This document shows, piece by piece, positions 30,099 through 39,111 of a stretch of DNA of 64,000 bases; the stretch's first letter is position 1; every line of letters starts with the position of its first letter. Origin of the DNA: an uncultured Desulfosarcina sp. GTDB lineage: Bacteria; Desulfobacterota; Desulfobacteria; Desulfobacterales; Desulfosarcinaceae. The notes under the pieces were generated by a model. That model made no database searches, was not told the DNA's origin, and was given only the letters and a program-made list of their open reading frames with translations. Both the position numbers and the translations under genes were made by a program. Location: assembly GCF_963668215.1 (NCBI RefSeq), contig NZ_OY764190.1, positions 2,170,001 to 2,234,000 on the forward strand, given 5' to 3'.

Positions 30099-30294
30099 CG
30101 AAAGGCCAGGTTCGTTTCAGGTGCTTGAGCATGTTGCGCACAACAGGCCCGTGCCTGGCCAGAAAGATCGTCAACTCCTCGATGTCGAATTCGTCGATCT
30201 CGATTCTGCTGGATTCGATCAGATCCGCCAGGTCCGCGGCGGCGTCGAGCACGCGGTCCCATGCGTCGGCTTCCTGTTTGGAAATAGCGGCCAT
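30082..30294 (-). CDS. Truncated YebG-like paralogue
   Basis: 70 residues that align end to end with the central and C-terminal part of the YebG protein encoded next door: KQEADAWDRVLDAAADL here against KKEAEAYDKMLDAAENL there, then ..FLARHGPVVRNMLKHLK against FLAKNGPEVTRILKGLK. The first strand of YebG, typified by KYVVVRNG, is missing, so it is a duplicated and shortened copy. It follows yebG by 7 bases, and ybaK overlaps its end; all three may be cotranscribed. Confidence 0.75.
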   Translation of the reverse strand: MAAISKQEADAWDRVLDAAADLADLIESSRIEIDEFDIEELTIFLARHGPVVRNMLKHLKRTWPFDDTGI

Positions 30295-30301
30295 GGGGCC
30301 T

Positions 30302-30646
30302 TTATTTGCCTTTGGGGGCGGGTTTGGCTGCCGGGGCCTTCTTTTTTGCGGCCGGTTCCGGCGTTTCGCCGTCTTTAGCCTGCGGCTTTTTGGCCGGGGC
30401 TGCCATGGGCTTGAGTCCTTTCAGGATGCGGGTGACTTCCGGTCCGTTCTTGGCGAGAAAGACCGACACGGCATCGACGACACTCTCTTCCAGCGCGATA
30501 TCCAGATCAGCGTCCTTGATGAAAGCGGCCAGGTTCTCGGCTGCATCGAGCATCTTGTCATAGGCCTCGGCCTCTTTTTTGACCAGAAACTCCTTGTCCA
30601 GTTCCACGCCATTTCGAACCACGACATATTTGGTTATAACAGCCAT
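30302..30646 (-). CDS. yebG: YebG family protein (DNA-damage-associated)
   Basis: 114 residues. The start MAVITKYVVVRNG and the KKEAEAYDKMLDAAENLAAFI helix match E. coli YebG (96 residues), a LexA-controlled protein of unknown biochemical role. A 30-residue Lys/Ala/Pro-rich tail extends the C terminus and may bind nucleic acid non-specifically. AAAGGAG before the ATG at 30646 sets the start; the open frame runs on into the MITE but that part is not gene. The MITE begins 24 bases upstream, so any LexA-type promoter must lie within or beyond it. Confidence 0.85.
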   Translation of the reverse strand: MAVITKYVVVRNGVELDKEFLVKKEAEAYDKMLDAAENLAAFIKDADLDIALEESVVDAVSVFLAKNGPEVTRILKGLKPMAAPAKKPQAKDGETPEPAAKKKAPAAKPAPKGK

Positions 30647-30670
30647 GATCGATACTCCTTTGGGGCTATT

Positions 30671-30810
30671 GTGCCCATCCAGAAATGGCCAATTTGCCCG
30701 ATATCTTTGTTGCGCGAAAAATTTACTCCTCGGAATATCAACCATATACCTGTGGGTAAATTTATCGTGCGCCTCGATCTCGACCAAATTTGCCTATTTC
30801 TGGATGAACA
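30671..30810 (+). mobile_element. MITE-like palindromic element, copy 2
   Basis: 140 bp, same orientation as copy 1 and differing at about ten positions. The left end is identical; the right end has GAACAC in place of GGGCAC. The AT-rich inner stem differs on both arms in a matching way (TTTTA to TTTAC on the left, mirrored on the right), so pairing is kept. No clear target duplication beyond ATT. It sits directly upstream of yebG, leaving just the ribosome binding site between. The remaining 117 bases to the PilZ gene hold nothing I recognise. Confidence 0.8.
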
Positions 30811-30927
30811 CATTTATTGACGTTTTATTAAAGTGAAATCAGGGGCGGTAGCCCATGCAGGCAAAGGCAGGCAAACGCGATTCCGGACGTCGGGCTCTTG
30901 CGTGAACGTCAGGGGGAAATCCGGTCA

Positions 30928-31650
30928 TCATTTCCGACGTTGCAGGTACTTGCGCTGCAAGTCGTAAATGGCCTGGATAAGCCGCTGCTGCTCTTCTTTT
31001 TCCATATCCTTGAATTCGAAGGCGTAGCGGTAAAAGCCGCGATCCTGGTCATGCTCGACCCGTTTGACTTCCGCGTGTTTGACATAAACCGTTTCACTGG
31101 GATCGTTTTCATCGCCGGGAAAGATGATGTTGATATCGTAAACCTGTTGATCCATTTTCAACACGGATCCGCGCATGAACTTGAAATTGTGTTTGACCAG
31201 AACCCCGTAGGCACCGCCCTGGCTGACATTGATCAGGTCGAGTACGCCCTTGATTTTTTTCAGGGTGAAATGCATGCGCGTACCGGTCAGGGCGTCCACC
31301 CGGAAGTTGCGACGCCTTTGCAGGCGTTCCACGTACTCGGGAAAAGGAAGTTTCAGGCCCTCTTCAACGAGTTCCCCGCCCCGGGTGCTGAAGATGTATT
31401 CCAGCTGATCCGGCCCGTTGAAGTTGAAGCGCAGATGCCAGGGGGACTGGTCCCCGGCAGCTTCCCTGAAATCGTCCGGCGGATCGACAAGCAGGTAGCT
31501 TTCCTTGCGATCCGTATCGATTCCGTTGATACAGGTGAGCCGGTCGAAACCGGCGCCCACCACATTCATGGATATGATGATCTTTTTTTCAATCAGCTCG
31601 TTGAACAACTCGGCGAGCTTTTCGCCTTGGACTTTACCTGCATCCCCCAT
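30928..31650 (-). CDS. PilZ-domain protein, YcgR-like
   Basis: 240 residues: an N-terminal YcgR-type beta domain (about 10-105) and a C-terminal PilZ domain with the c-di-GMP-binding arginines in LQRRRNFRV and the NVSQGGA motif (the D/NxSxxG element). Such proteins change flagellar motor or surface-polysaccharide activity on binding c-di-GMP. No flagellar gene is next to it; the degenerate-GGDEF-like protein of the exopolysaccharide operon is about 11 kb away. The start ATG has GAGG upstream. Confidence 0.88.
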   Translation of the reverse strand: MGDAGKVQGEKLAELFNELIEKKIIISMNVVGAGFDRLTCINGIDTDRKESYLLVDPPDDFREAAGDQSPWHLRFNFNGPDQLEYIFSTRGGELVEEGLKLPFPEYVERLQRRRNFRVDALTGTRMHFTLKKIKGVLDLINVSQGGAYGVLVKHNFKFMRGSVLKMDQQVYDINIIFPGDENDPSETVYVKHAEVKRVEHDQDRGFYRYAFEFKDMEKEEQQRLIQAIYDLQRKYLQRRK

Positions 31651-31816
31651 AGTTAAAGACCTCTATCCCGACACCAAGTCCGTACTGTCTATAATTTCCT
31701 TTTCCCTTTATCGAAGGCGGCTATGATTTCATTTTCGGCAAATATCGCAGGTTCTTTACCACAGAGCCGGGCGAACGAAAAAATGATTTTTTTAACGTCC
31801 AACGGCTATCGCGGTG

Positions 31817-32053
31817 CTATTGGTCTTCATGATCGCTGTCCAATTGCTTCAATCGTTGCGTCTGCCGTGTTTCTATTTCGCCGAGGTCATCCTTCATTTT
31901 TTGATACCGATCCAGGTCTTTTTTCCCGGCCAGCTCTTCTACGGTGCTGTCAACTTTTTCGCGGTTTTCGGTACCCTCGCATCCAATTCCCGCCAGCAAT
32001 ATGCCAAGAACGCATGTACAAAGCAACCACCCGGAAAGACGACGAAAATACAT
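31817..32053 (-). CDS. Small lipoprotein, coiled-coil type
   Basis: 78 residues from the ATG at 32053, set by AAAGGAG. The signal peptide ends LLAGIGC, a lipobox variant with Gly before Cys. The mature 50 residues are almost entirely charged (EELAGKKDLDRYQKMKDDL), consistent with one helix. Last gene of the long minus-strand run, 23 bases after panB. Function unknown. Confidence 0.7.
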   Translation of the reverse strand: MYFRRLSGWLLCTCVLGILLAGIGCEGTENREKVDSTVEELAGKKDLDRYQKMKDDLGEIETRQTQRLKQLDSDHEDQ

Positions 32054-32076
32054 AGGCGCTCCTTTCAGTTGGCATT

Positions 32077-32931
32077 TCAATCGTTCTTTAACGCTGCTTT
32101 CAAGGCTGCCAGGGCCTCATCAGGCATGCCGAAGCTGTGCTCGGGAGCCGGGAAGCTGCCGTCCCGGACTTCCTGGCCGTAAGCCTTGATGGCGTCGATA
32201 ATCGTGGGCCGGACCTTCGTGTACTGCTTGACGAATTTGGGCACGAAGCGGTCGAACAGGCCCACCATGTCGTGGGTGACCAGCACCTGGCCATCCACAT
32301 CCACACCGGCACCGATGCCGATCACCGGCACGGCAACCGTTTCGGCCAGCAGGGCCCCCAGCGGCGCAGGAACAGCCTCGGCCACGATGGAAAAAACGCC
32401 TACGGCTTCCAGGGCCTTGGCATCGTCGATGATTCTACGGGCTGCAGCCGCATCCTTGCCCTGCATTTTGAAGCCTCCCAACGCACTGGCCGTCTGGGGC
32501 GTCAGCCCCACATGCCCCTGGACAGGGATGCCGGCTTTGACAATCGCTTCCACTACCGGTGCGAAATCCACGCCGCCTTCCAGTTTGACGGCATCGCAGC
32601 CGCCGTCCTTCATCAGCCGCCCGGCATTGATAACGGCATCACGGATGCCGGTGTTGTAGCTCATGAAAGGCATGTCCCCGATCACCATGGCCCGTTTGCA
32701 CCCGCGCACCACCGCCTGGATGTGATGGATCATCATTTCCATGGTCACCGGCACCGTGCTGTCCAACCCCAAAACCACCATGCCCAAAGAATCGCCTACC
32801 AGGGCCATATCGACGCCGGCCTCGTCGGCCATGAGTCCGAAGGGATAGTCGTAGGCGGTCACCATGACCAGCTTGCGGCCCTCTTTTTTGGCCTGAATGA
32901 TACCGGGAACGGTTACTTTGCCTTCAGCCAT
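32077..32931 (-). CDS. panB: 3-methyl-2-oxobutanoate hydroxymethyltransferase
   Basis: 284 residues, the usual PanB length. It transfers a hydroxymethyl group from methylene-tetrahydrofolate to 2-ketoisovalerate, giving ketopantoate, the first committed step to pantothenate and CoA. Conserved segments include VMVTAYDYPF, the Mg-binding VGDSLGMVVLG and DAVKLEGG, GHVGLTPQTA and IGIGAGVDVDGQVLVTHDM. GAGGAGG precedes the ATG. panE, the next enzyme in the pathway, lies immediately upstream, 68 bases away. Confidence 0.96.
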   Translation of the reverse strand: MAEGKVTVPGIIQAKKEGRKLVMVTAYDYPFGLMADEAGVDMALVGDSLGMVVLGLDSTVPVTMEMMIHHIQAVVRGCKRAMVIGDMPFMSYNTGIRDAVINAGRLMKDGGCDAVKLEGGVDFAPVVEAIVKAGIPVQGHVGLTPQTASALGGFKMQGKDAAAARRIIDDAKALEAVGVFSIVAEAVPAPLGALLAETVAVPVIGIGAGVDVDGQVLVTHDMVGLFDRFVPKFVKQYTKVRPTIIDAIKAYGQEVRDGSFPAPEHSFGMPDEALAALKAALKND

Positions 32932-32999
32932 GAATGCCTCCTCTCCGATTGCCTGTCGTTGAATTGCAACGTCCTTTTTGCCTTAAACATACGGCGATT

Positions 33000-33911
33000 T
33001 CAATAGTGGGCCTGAAGCGTCTCCACCAATGCGGAGAGGGTCCGGTTGACCGGCGCCGGCACCCCGGCCGTTTGGGCCTCACGGACGATGAACCCGTTAA
33101 TGGCGCCGATTTCAGTCACCCGACGGCTGTCCACATCCTGGCCCATGGACGAGCGGTTGGCACCGGTGGCCTCGGCAACCTGAAACACCTTTTCAACCGG
33201 ATCGCCCTCGATGGCGATGCCCCGGGCCGCGGCAACGGCCATGGCCTCTTTTACCGCATCCTGCGAAAGCCGACGAGTCTGTTCCAGATCCAGCAACTGG
33301 CCGTTCTTGATGCCCGTCAGGGCCGTAATGGCGTTGATGCCCACGTTGATGAACAGCTTGGCCCACATGACGCTGTGTACCCCGGCCACGACCTTCGTGG
33401 CGATGCCCGCTTGGTCGAATGCTTCGGCGACGGCCGTGGCCCCGTCCATATTTTCCGAGTCCCAGGGGCCGATGACCGTATCCCCGCTGCCGGCATGGCG
33501 AATCGCTCCGGGTTCCAGAAAGGTGGCTCCGTGGGACGTCGTTCCAGCGATGATCCGGGCGGGATCGAGGGCCTCGGCGAGGGCTTCGGCATTGCCCATG
33601 CCGTTTTGCAGGGTCAATACCAGCGTCGACGGTCCGGCCAGCCGGGCGACGGTGCGGGCCGCTTCCGCCGTCTGGGTGGATTTGACGAAGACGATGCACA
33701 AGTCTGTCGGGCCGATGCTGTCCGCATCCTGCGTCGCCCGAATCCGGATTTGGCGCCGGGTTCCCTCTTTTTCGACGACAAGGCCCTCGGCATTGACGGC
33801 ATCCACGTGGTCCTGGCGGATGTCCAATAGGGTGACCTGCTGCCCGGCTTCAGCCAGCAGTGCGCCGAAGAGGCTGCCCATGGCGCCGGCGCCGATTATT
33901 GCGATTTTCAT
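33000..33911 (-). CDS. panE: Ketopantoate reductase (2-dehydropantoate 2-reductase)
   Basis: 303 residues from the ATG at 33911. The Rossmann motif KIAIIGAGAMGSLFGALLAEAG opens the protein; VKSTQTAEAA and the later VMWAKLFINVGINAITALTG segment, with the catalytic Lys, are typical of PanE. It reduces ketopantoate to pantoate with NADPH. Only two bases separate the DppF stop from this start, so it is translated from the transporter operon. This ties cofactor synthesis to peptide uptake. Confidence 0.93.
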   Translation of the reverse strand: MKIAIIGAGAMGSLFGALLAEAGQQVTLLDIRQDHVDAVNAEGLVVEKEGTRRQIRIRATQDADSIGPTDLCIVFVKSTQTAEAARTVARLAGPSTLVLTLQNGMGNAEALAEALDPARIIAGTTSHGATFLEPGAIRHAGSGDTVIGPWDSENMDGATAVAEAFDQAGIATKVVAGVHSVMWAKLFINVGINAITALTGIKNGQLLDLEQTRRLSQDAVKEAMAVAAARGIAIEGDPVEKVFQVAEATGANRSSMGQDVDSRRVTEIGAINGFIVREAQTAGVPAPVNRTLSALVETLQAHY

Positions 33912-33913
33912 GA

Positions 33914-34909
33914 TCAACCTTCGTTTTTTCCCTGGCCGCCATTGAGCCAGCAGGCGAGCTGATGGCTGCCCTCCACCACAATCAATGGCGGCCGTTTTGT
34001 GGTGCAGCGCGGCATCGCATGGGGGCAGCGGGGATGGTAGGCACAGCCGGCGGGCAGGGCTGCCGGGTCCGGCGGTTCGCCCTCCGCCGTCACCTTGGAG
34101 AAGGCGACCCGGGGATCGGGCCGGGGAATGGCCGATACCAAAGCCCGTGTATACGGATGCCGGCAGTGCCGGTGAAACCCTTCGGCAGCGGCGATTTCGA
34201 CAAGATGGCCGGCATACATGACGGCAATGCGGTCGCAGAAAAGCTCGACCACACCGATGTCGTGGGAGATAAACAGATATGCCATGCCCAAGCGATCCTG
34301 CAGGTCCTTCATCAGGTTGAGAATTTGGGCCTGGATGGAAACATCCAGGGCGCTGACCGGCTCGTCGGCAACGATCAGGTCCGGCCGTACGGAAAGCGCC
34401 CGGGCAATGCCGATTCGTTGGCGCTGGCCGCCGGAGAATTCATGCGGAAAGCGGTCCAGATCGCTTTTTCCCAGGCCGACGGCCGCCAACAGTTCGGCCG
34501 CACGCTCCCTTCGCTCCTGCCTGGAGAGGGTGGGGCCGTCATTCAACAACGGTTCGGTCACGCTGGCGGCTACCGTCATGCGTGGGTCCAGGCTGGCGTA
34601 AGGATCCTGGAAGATGAACTGCATCCGTTTTCTCAGGGGCCGCAGGGCGCGACGGTCCAGCTTGCCGATTTCCCGGTTTTCGAATAAAATGGCCCCGCCG
34701 GTCGGTGCCAGCAATCGCGCCACCGTTCGGGCCAACGTGCTTTTTCCGCAGCCCGATTCGCCCACCAGGCCCAGGCTTTCTCCCCGGTCGATGGAGAAGC
34801 TGATGCCGTTGACCGCCCGCACCCAACCCCGGGGGCGGGAGAACAATCCGCCGCCCAACGGAAAATGCTTGGTCAGATCGGTAACGGTCAACAGGCAAGA
34901 GGCGTTCAT
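33914..34909 (-). CDS. Peptide ABC transporter ATP-binding protein (DppF/OppF type)
   Basis: 331 residues. Walker A is [11 protein letters not shown], signature SGGQRQR, Walker B LIVADEPVSALD; the C-terminal oligopeptide-transporter extension has four cysteines (CAYHPRCPHAMPRC, then ACW) that commonly bind an Fe-S cluster in this family. The long RAVNGISF N-terminal form distinguishes it as the F-type partner of the DppD-like ATPase encoded 115 bases upstream. That small gap contains no ORF. Confidence 0.93.
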   Translation of the reverse strand: MNASCLLTVTDLTKHFPLGGGLFSRPRGWVRAVNGISFSIDRGESLGLVGESGCGKSTLARTVARLLAPTGGAILFENREIGKLDRRALRPLRKRMQFIFQDPYASLDPRMTVAASVTEPLLNDGPTLSRQERRERAAELLAAVGLGKSDLDRFPHEFSGGQRQRIGIARALSVRPDLIVADEPVSALDVSIQAQILNLMKDLQDRLGMAYLFISHDIGVVELFCDRIAVMYAGHLVEIAAAEGFHRHCRHPYTRALVSAIPRPDPRVAFSKVTAEGEPPDPAALPAGCAYHPRCPHAMPRCTTKRPPLIVVEGSHQLACWLNGGQGKNEG

Positions 34910-35024
34910 GGGTTTGTCCGGGATTTTCTCCAGAGTAGTTTATCCACACTTCATGAAGAATCGCAATTGAGAAATTGCGGAATCTGCGGATAAAATCGTT
35001 GATCGACGGCATGCCGTCAAGCTT

Positions 35025-36020
35025 TTAATCGGTGAAATTCTCGTTGCTCCCATCGTCATAGAGCCAGCAGCTTACCTTCCTGCCCGCCCGAACTGCGGCC
35101 AGCCGCGGCGTCTGGCGGCGGCAGCGCTCGAACGCGGATCCACAGCGTCCGGCAAAGGGACATCCGGAAACGGGCTCCGTGGCGGCCGGCACCGTGCCGG
35201 GAATTTCATACAGCCGTCCGCGCGCGGCCCCCAACCGGGGCACGCATTGAAGCAGTCCGCGGGTATACGGGTGCAGCGGCTCGTCAAAAAGGGGCCCCAC
35301 GCCGGCGGCCTCCACCACGCGGCCGGCGTACATCACCGCCACGGTCCCGGCCGTCTGGACCACCACGCCCAGGTCGTGGGTGATGAGGATCAGGGCCGAA
35401 CCCATTTCCGATTTCAGTTCCGCCATCAACGCCAGGATCTGGCGCTGCAGGGTGACGTCCAGCGCCGTGGTGGGCTCGTCGGCAATCAACAGGCGCGGGC
35501 GGCAGATCATGGCCATGGCGATCATCACCCGCTGGCGCATGCCGCCGGAAAGCTGGTGGGGATAGCTGTTCATCCGCTCCCGGGCCGACGGGATGCGCAC
35601 CCGGTCCAGCCATCGAACCGCTTTTTTGCGGGCCGTCTCTTTTGAAATGCCCAGATGGGTTGTCAGCGGTTCCACCATCTGACGGCCGATGGTCAGAACG
35701 GGATTCAGGGCGGTCATGGGTTCCTGGAAGATCATGCCGATTCTATGCCCCCGAATGCGGCGCAAGGTTTCTGGCGGCGCCTGGAGCAGATCCTGACCTT
35801 CGAACAGGACCCTGCCGCCCGCCACGCGGCCCGGCGGCGACGGCACGAGGCCCACTACGGCCAGGGCGGTTACGCTCTTGCCGCAGCCCGATTCGCCCAC
35901 CAGTCCCAAGGTTTCGCCGGGGGCAATGGAAAGGTCGACCGAAGAAACGGCCCGGCCAATGCCCTCGGGCGTTTTGAAGTGGACCGAAAGATCCCGGATA
36001 TCCAGCAGCGGATCACTCAC
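35025..36020 (-). CDS. Peptide ABC transporter ATP-binding protein (DppD/OppD type)
   Basis: 331 residues from a GTG at 36020 that overlaps the M20 peptidase stop in GTGA; the open frame extends further upstream but that part overlaps the peptidase gene. Walker [12 protein letters not shown], signature SGGMRQR, Walker [13 protein letters not shown] and the C-terminal [14 protein letters not shown] cluster region are present. It couples ATP hydrolysis to import with the DppF-like subunit. Confidence 0.93.
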   Translation of the reverse strand: MSDPLLDIRDLSVHFKTPEGIGRAVSSVDLSIAPGETLGLVGESGCGKSVTALAVVGLVPSPPGRVAGGRVLFEGQDLLQAPPETLRRIRGHRIGMIFQEPMTALNPVLTIGRQMVEPLTTHLGISKETARKKAVRWLDRVRIPSARERMNSYPHQLSGGMRQRVMIAMAMICRPRLLIADEPTTALDVTLQRQILALMAELKSEMGSALILITHDLGVVVQTAGTVAVMYAGRVVEAAGVGPLFDEPLHPYTRGLLQCVPRLGAARGRLYEIPGTVPAATEPVSGCPFAGRCGSAFERCRRQTPRLAAVRAGRKVSCWLYDDGSNENFTD

Positions 36021-37300
36021 CCAACCATCTCCGGGTCGAGGTAATGCAGCGCCGTCAGGGCATAGATGCGGGCCGTGTTCACCAGTTGGTCCAGGTCCAC
36101 CCATTCGTCTACCTGGTGGGGCACCTCGCGGTCGCCCGCGCCCATGGTGACGATGGGGATGTTTTTGCAGGACCAGAGAAAGGTGCCGTCGGTGGCGCCG
36201 GGAACGCCGGCAAACTCGGGTTCCCTGTTTTCGATGCGGCGGCTGGCCCACACGGCCGAGGCGACCACCGGATCGGTTTCGTCGGTGCGGGTGCAGGGCC
36301 GGTCGGAAAGAAATTCCACGGTTACCGAAAGGTCATCGGGGCGTTGGAGGTCCAGGTGGCGGTCGAGTTCCCGGTAATGCCGGTCCGTCTCGCGAGCCGT
36401 CTGTTCGGCCAGTTCCAGCAAGGCGCTGCGGATGGCGTCATGCTGTTGGTCGGGAGTGGTGCGGACATCCACAAGAATTTCGGCTTCGCCGGGCATCACA
36501 TTGAGTTGGGGCGGCCCCTGGGCCGGCGCCTGGATCACCGTTGGGGTGAAACTGGGCCAGCCCAGCAGGGGATCTTTGCCGGGAAGCTTGATGGCGTCGG
36601 ATTCCAGGGCGGCCAGGCCGTCGATGATCCGGGCCACGGCCGGCGCCGGATTGAGTCCGGAAAGGGGCATGGCCCCATGGCTCATGCGGCCGCCTATGAC
36701 AAAGCGGGCGCGTACGGCCCCTTTCTGGGCGATGCAGATCAGGCCGTCCTGGGGTTCGCAGATCACCGCGGCCGTTACCGTATCGGCGTGGCCCTGATCG
36801 ATGAAGTGCTGCACGCCGGTCATCATGCCCTCTTCATCGCACAGCACACCGCCTATGAGTGCACCGGCCAGGGGAATGTCCGCGGCTTTGAGCGCCGCCA
36901 TGGCCACCAGCATGGCGGCCAGGTTGCCCTTGGTGTCGTTGGTGCCCCGGCCGAACATGCGACCGTTTTCAATCCGGGCGCCAAAGGGATCATATTGCCA
37001 GCGGGTGCGGTCTCCGGCGGTCACCACGTCGGTATGCCCCTCGAACATGAGGGCGCGGCTGCCGGGGCCGGCCTCCCAGCGGACGATTACGTTGGGCCGG
37101 CCCGGGGCCACCTCTTCCATGGTGACGTCAAACCCGCGTTGCCCGGCCCAGCGGGCGGCCAATTCCGCCGCCGGTTTTTCGCTGGTGCCCGCCCGGGGAT
37201 CCCACACCGTGTTGCAGCGCACCAGGCTGGCGGTGAGGTCGATCACCTCTCGGGGATCGATCCGGGCAAGGACTTTTTTTACAGACGCTTCCGATATCAT
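36017..37300 (-). CDS. M20 family metallopeptidase (ArgE/DapE/ACY1-like)
   Basis: 427 residues from the ATG at 37300 (AAGGTGAG upstream). Di-zinc ligands are seen in FEGHTDVV, RGTNDTKG (bridging Asp), CDEEGMM and a late His near REVPHQVDEW. A dimerisation insert lies in the middle. These enzymes hydrolyse N-acyl amino acids or dipeptides in the cytoplasm. Placement between the permease and ATPase genes of a peptide importer, with a 4-base overlap into dppD, strongly suggests it processes what the transporter brings in. Confidence 0.9.
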   Translation of the reverse strand: MISEASVKKVLARIDPREVIDLTASLVRCNTVWDPRAGTSEKPAAELAARWAGQRGFDVTMEEVAPGRPNVIVRWEAGPGSRALMFEGHTDVVTAGDRTRWQYDPFGARIENGRMFGRGTNDTKGNLAAMLVAMAALKAADIPLAGALIGGVLCDEEGMMTGVQHFIDQGHADTVTAAVICEPQDGLICIAQKGAVRARFVIGGRMSHGAMPLSGLNPAPAVARIIDGLAALESDAIKLPGKDPLLGWPSFTPTVIQAPAQGPPQLNVMPGEAEILVDVRTTPDQQHDAIRSALLELAEQTARETDRHYRELDRHLDLQRPDDLSVTVEFLSDRPCTRTDETDPVVASAVWASRRIENREPEFAGVPGATDGTFLWSCKNIPIVTMGAGDREVPHQVDEWVDLDQLVNTARIYALTALHYLDPEMVG

Positions 37301-37323
37301 CAGACTCACCTTAACCGTTTGAA

Positions 37324-38139
37324 TTATCTCAACCTGGGATCCAGTATGTCCCTCAGCCCGTCTCCCAGTAAGTTGAAGCCCAGCACGGCCCAGGCAATGG
37401 CCAGACCGGGAAACAGCGCCATCCAGGGCGCCAGTTCCATGAAGGTCTGGGCCTCGTTGAGCATCCGGCCCCAGGATGGGTGCGGCGGCTGGGTGCCCAG
37501 GCCCAGATAGCTCAGACCGGCTTCGGCCAGAATGGCTACGGCGAACTGGACCGTGGCCTGGACAATCAAGGGCGAGAGAATGTTGGGCAGCACATGGCGG
37601 CGCACGATGGCAGCCTCTCCCTGCCCGGCGATCCGCGCCGCGGCAACGAAGTCCAGCTCTTTGACCGTCAGGGCGCTGGCCCGGGCGAGCCGGGCGAACA
37701 CCGGGATATAGAAGATGCCGATGGCCAGCATGGCGTTGATCACCGACGGGCCCAATATCGCGGTGATCAGGATGGCCGACAGCACGGCCGGGAAACTGAA
37801 GAGCAGGTCCGAAACGCGCATGACGGCCTCGTCGACCATCCGGTGCCCCCAGGCGGCGATCAGTCCCAAAACAACGCCCGCACCCATGCCGATGGCCACG
37901 GTCATCAACCCGACGATAATGGAGTTCACCGCCCCGGCCATGACCCGGGAAAGGATGTCCCGGCCATACTGGTCCGTACCCAGCGGATGGGCCGGGGAAG
38001 GGGCTTCCAGTCGGTGGCGGGCGTCCATGACCGTCGGTTCGTATGGGGTCCAGAACAGGCTGATCGCGGCCATGGAGATGACCACGGCGCAAAGGGCCAA
38101 CCCCAAAGAGAAGTTCAGGTTGCGAAAGCAGCGCCCCAT
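37324..38139 (-). CDS. Peptide ABC transporter permease (DppC/OppC type)
   Basis: 271 residues, about five to six membrane helices. The family EAA loop reads AARIAGQGEAAIVRRHVLPN, and the HPLGTDQYGRDILSRVMAG segment before the core is diagnostic of the C-type subunit. It lies five bases after the DppB-like permease stop, and the M20 peptidase follows 23 bases later. Confidence 0.93.
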   Translation of the reverse strand: MGRCFRNLNFSLGLALCAVVISMAAISLFWTPYEPTVMDARHRLEAPSPAHPLGTDQYGRDILSRVMAGAVNSIIVGLMTVAIGMGAGVVLGLIAAWGHRMVDEAVMRVSDLLFSFPAVLSAILITAILGPSVINAMLAIGIFYIPVFARLARASALTVKELDFVAAARIAGQGEAAIVRRHVLPNILSPLIVQATVQFAVAILAEAGLSYLGLGTQPPHPSWGRMLNEAQTFMELAPWMALFPGLAIAWAVLGFNLLGDGLRDILDPRLR

Positions 38140-38144
38140 GGCCG

Positions 38145-39092
38145 TTATCCTTCCAGCCGGATGCGTGGGTCCACACCGGCATAGGAGAGGTCGACGAGAA
38201 AATTGACGATGACGACACCGGCGGCCATGAAGACCACCACGTCGCGAACCACGGGCAGGTCCCGCTGGCCGATGGCCTGGAACACCAGTCGGCCCAGGCC
38301 GGGCAGGGTGAACACATTTTCGATGATGATGGCGCCGGCCAGAAGCTGCCCCATCTGCAAACCAAGAATGGTCAGTACCGGAATCAGGGCGTTTTTCAGG
38401 GCATGGCCGTAGACAACGGTGCGCTCCCTGAGCCCCTTGGCCCGGGCGGTGCGTACATAATCCTCACGCAGCACTTCCAGCATGGAGGAGCGGACCAAAC
38501 GTGCGAGGATGGCCGCCCGGATCAATCCCAGGGCCAGGGCCGGCAGGAAAAGGGCTTTCAACGATCCCCAGAAATTCTCGCTCCACCCCGGAAATCCACC
38601 GGCGGAGAAGAGCCCCAAATGGACGGAAAAGAGCAGCATCAGCAAGATTCCCAGCCAGAATTCGGGAATCGCAAGGCCCAACTGGGTTCCGACCATCACG
38701 GCGGCATCCTGGGGCTGATTCTGGTGGCGGGCGGCGAAAACGCCCAGGGGTAGGGCCAGAACCACGGCAATGCCCATGGCCATGAAGGCCAATGGGGCGG
38801 TTACCGCCAGGCGGGAGCCGATCAGGGCCGCCACCGGAACGTCGTAAATAATGGAGTGTCCGCCGGTTCCCCGGATCAGGCTGCCCAGCCATTGGCCGTA
38901 CTGGACCAGAAAAGGCTGGTCCAGTCCCAGCCGGGTGCGCAGGGCCGCCAGGGTTTCGGGCGAGGCGTTGATCCCCAGGATAATCTGGGCCGGGTCGCCG
39001 GGCAGGATGAACAGCACCGAGAAAACGACCAGGGAAACCAGAACCAGCAGGGTCAGAAGGGAAGTGGTTCTCTTGACCAGATAGCCGATCAT
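38145..39092 (-). CDS. Peptide ABC transporter permease (DppB/OppB type)
   Basis: 315 residues, six predicted membrane helices. The N-terminal YLVKRTTSLLTLLVLVSLVV helix, FILPGDPAQIILG, and the EAA loop VRTARAKGLRERTVVYGHALKN are typical of B-type permeases. It is encoded 19 bases after the binding-protein stop and pairs with the C-type permease. Confidence 0.93.
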   Translation of the reverse strand: MIGYLVKRTTSLLTLLVLVSLVVFSVLFILPGDPAQIILGINASPETLAALRTRLGLDQPFLVQYGQWLGSLIRGTGGHSIIYDVPVAALIGSRLAVTAPLAFMAMGIAVVLALPLGVFAARHQNQPQDAAVMVGTQLGLAIPEFWLGILLMLLFSVHLGLFSAGGFPGWSENFWGSLKALFLPALALGLIRAAILARLVRSSMLEVLREDYVRTARAKGLRERTVVYGHALKNALIPVLTILGLQMGQLLAGAIIIENVFTLPGLGRLVFQAIGQRDLPVVRDVVVFMAAGVVIVNFLVDLSYAGVDPRIRLEG

Positions 39093-39111
39093 GGGTTGCC
39101 GGTTGTCGGGA

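Noticed and set aside
30647..30787. N-terminal extension of YebG (47 residues)
   Set aside because: These residues are encoded by the MITE copy; AAAGGAG fixes the start at 30646.
37301..38365. A 782-residue reading frame upstream of the M20 peptidase
   Set aside because: Its first 350 residues are Gly/Arg/His-rich shadow of the dppC and dppB genes; the real start is 37300.
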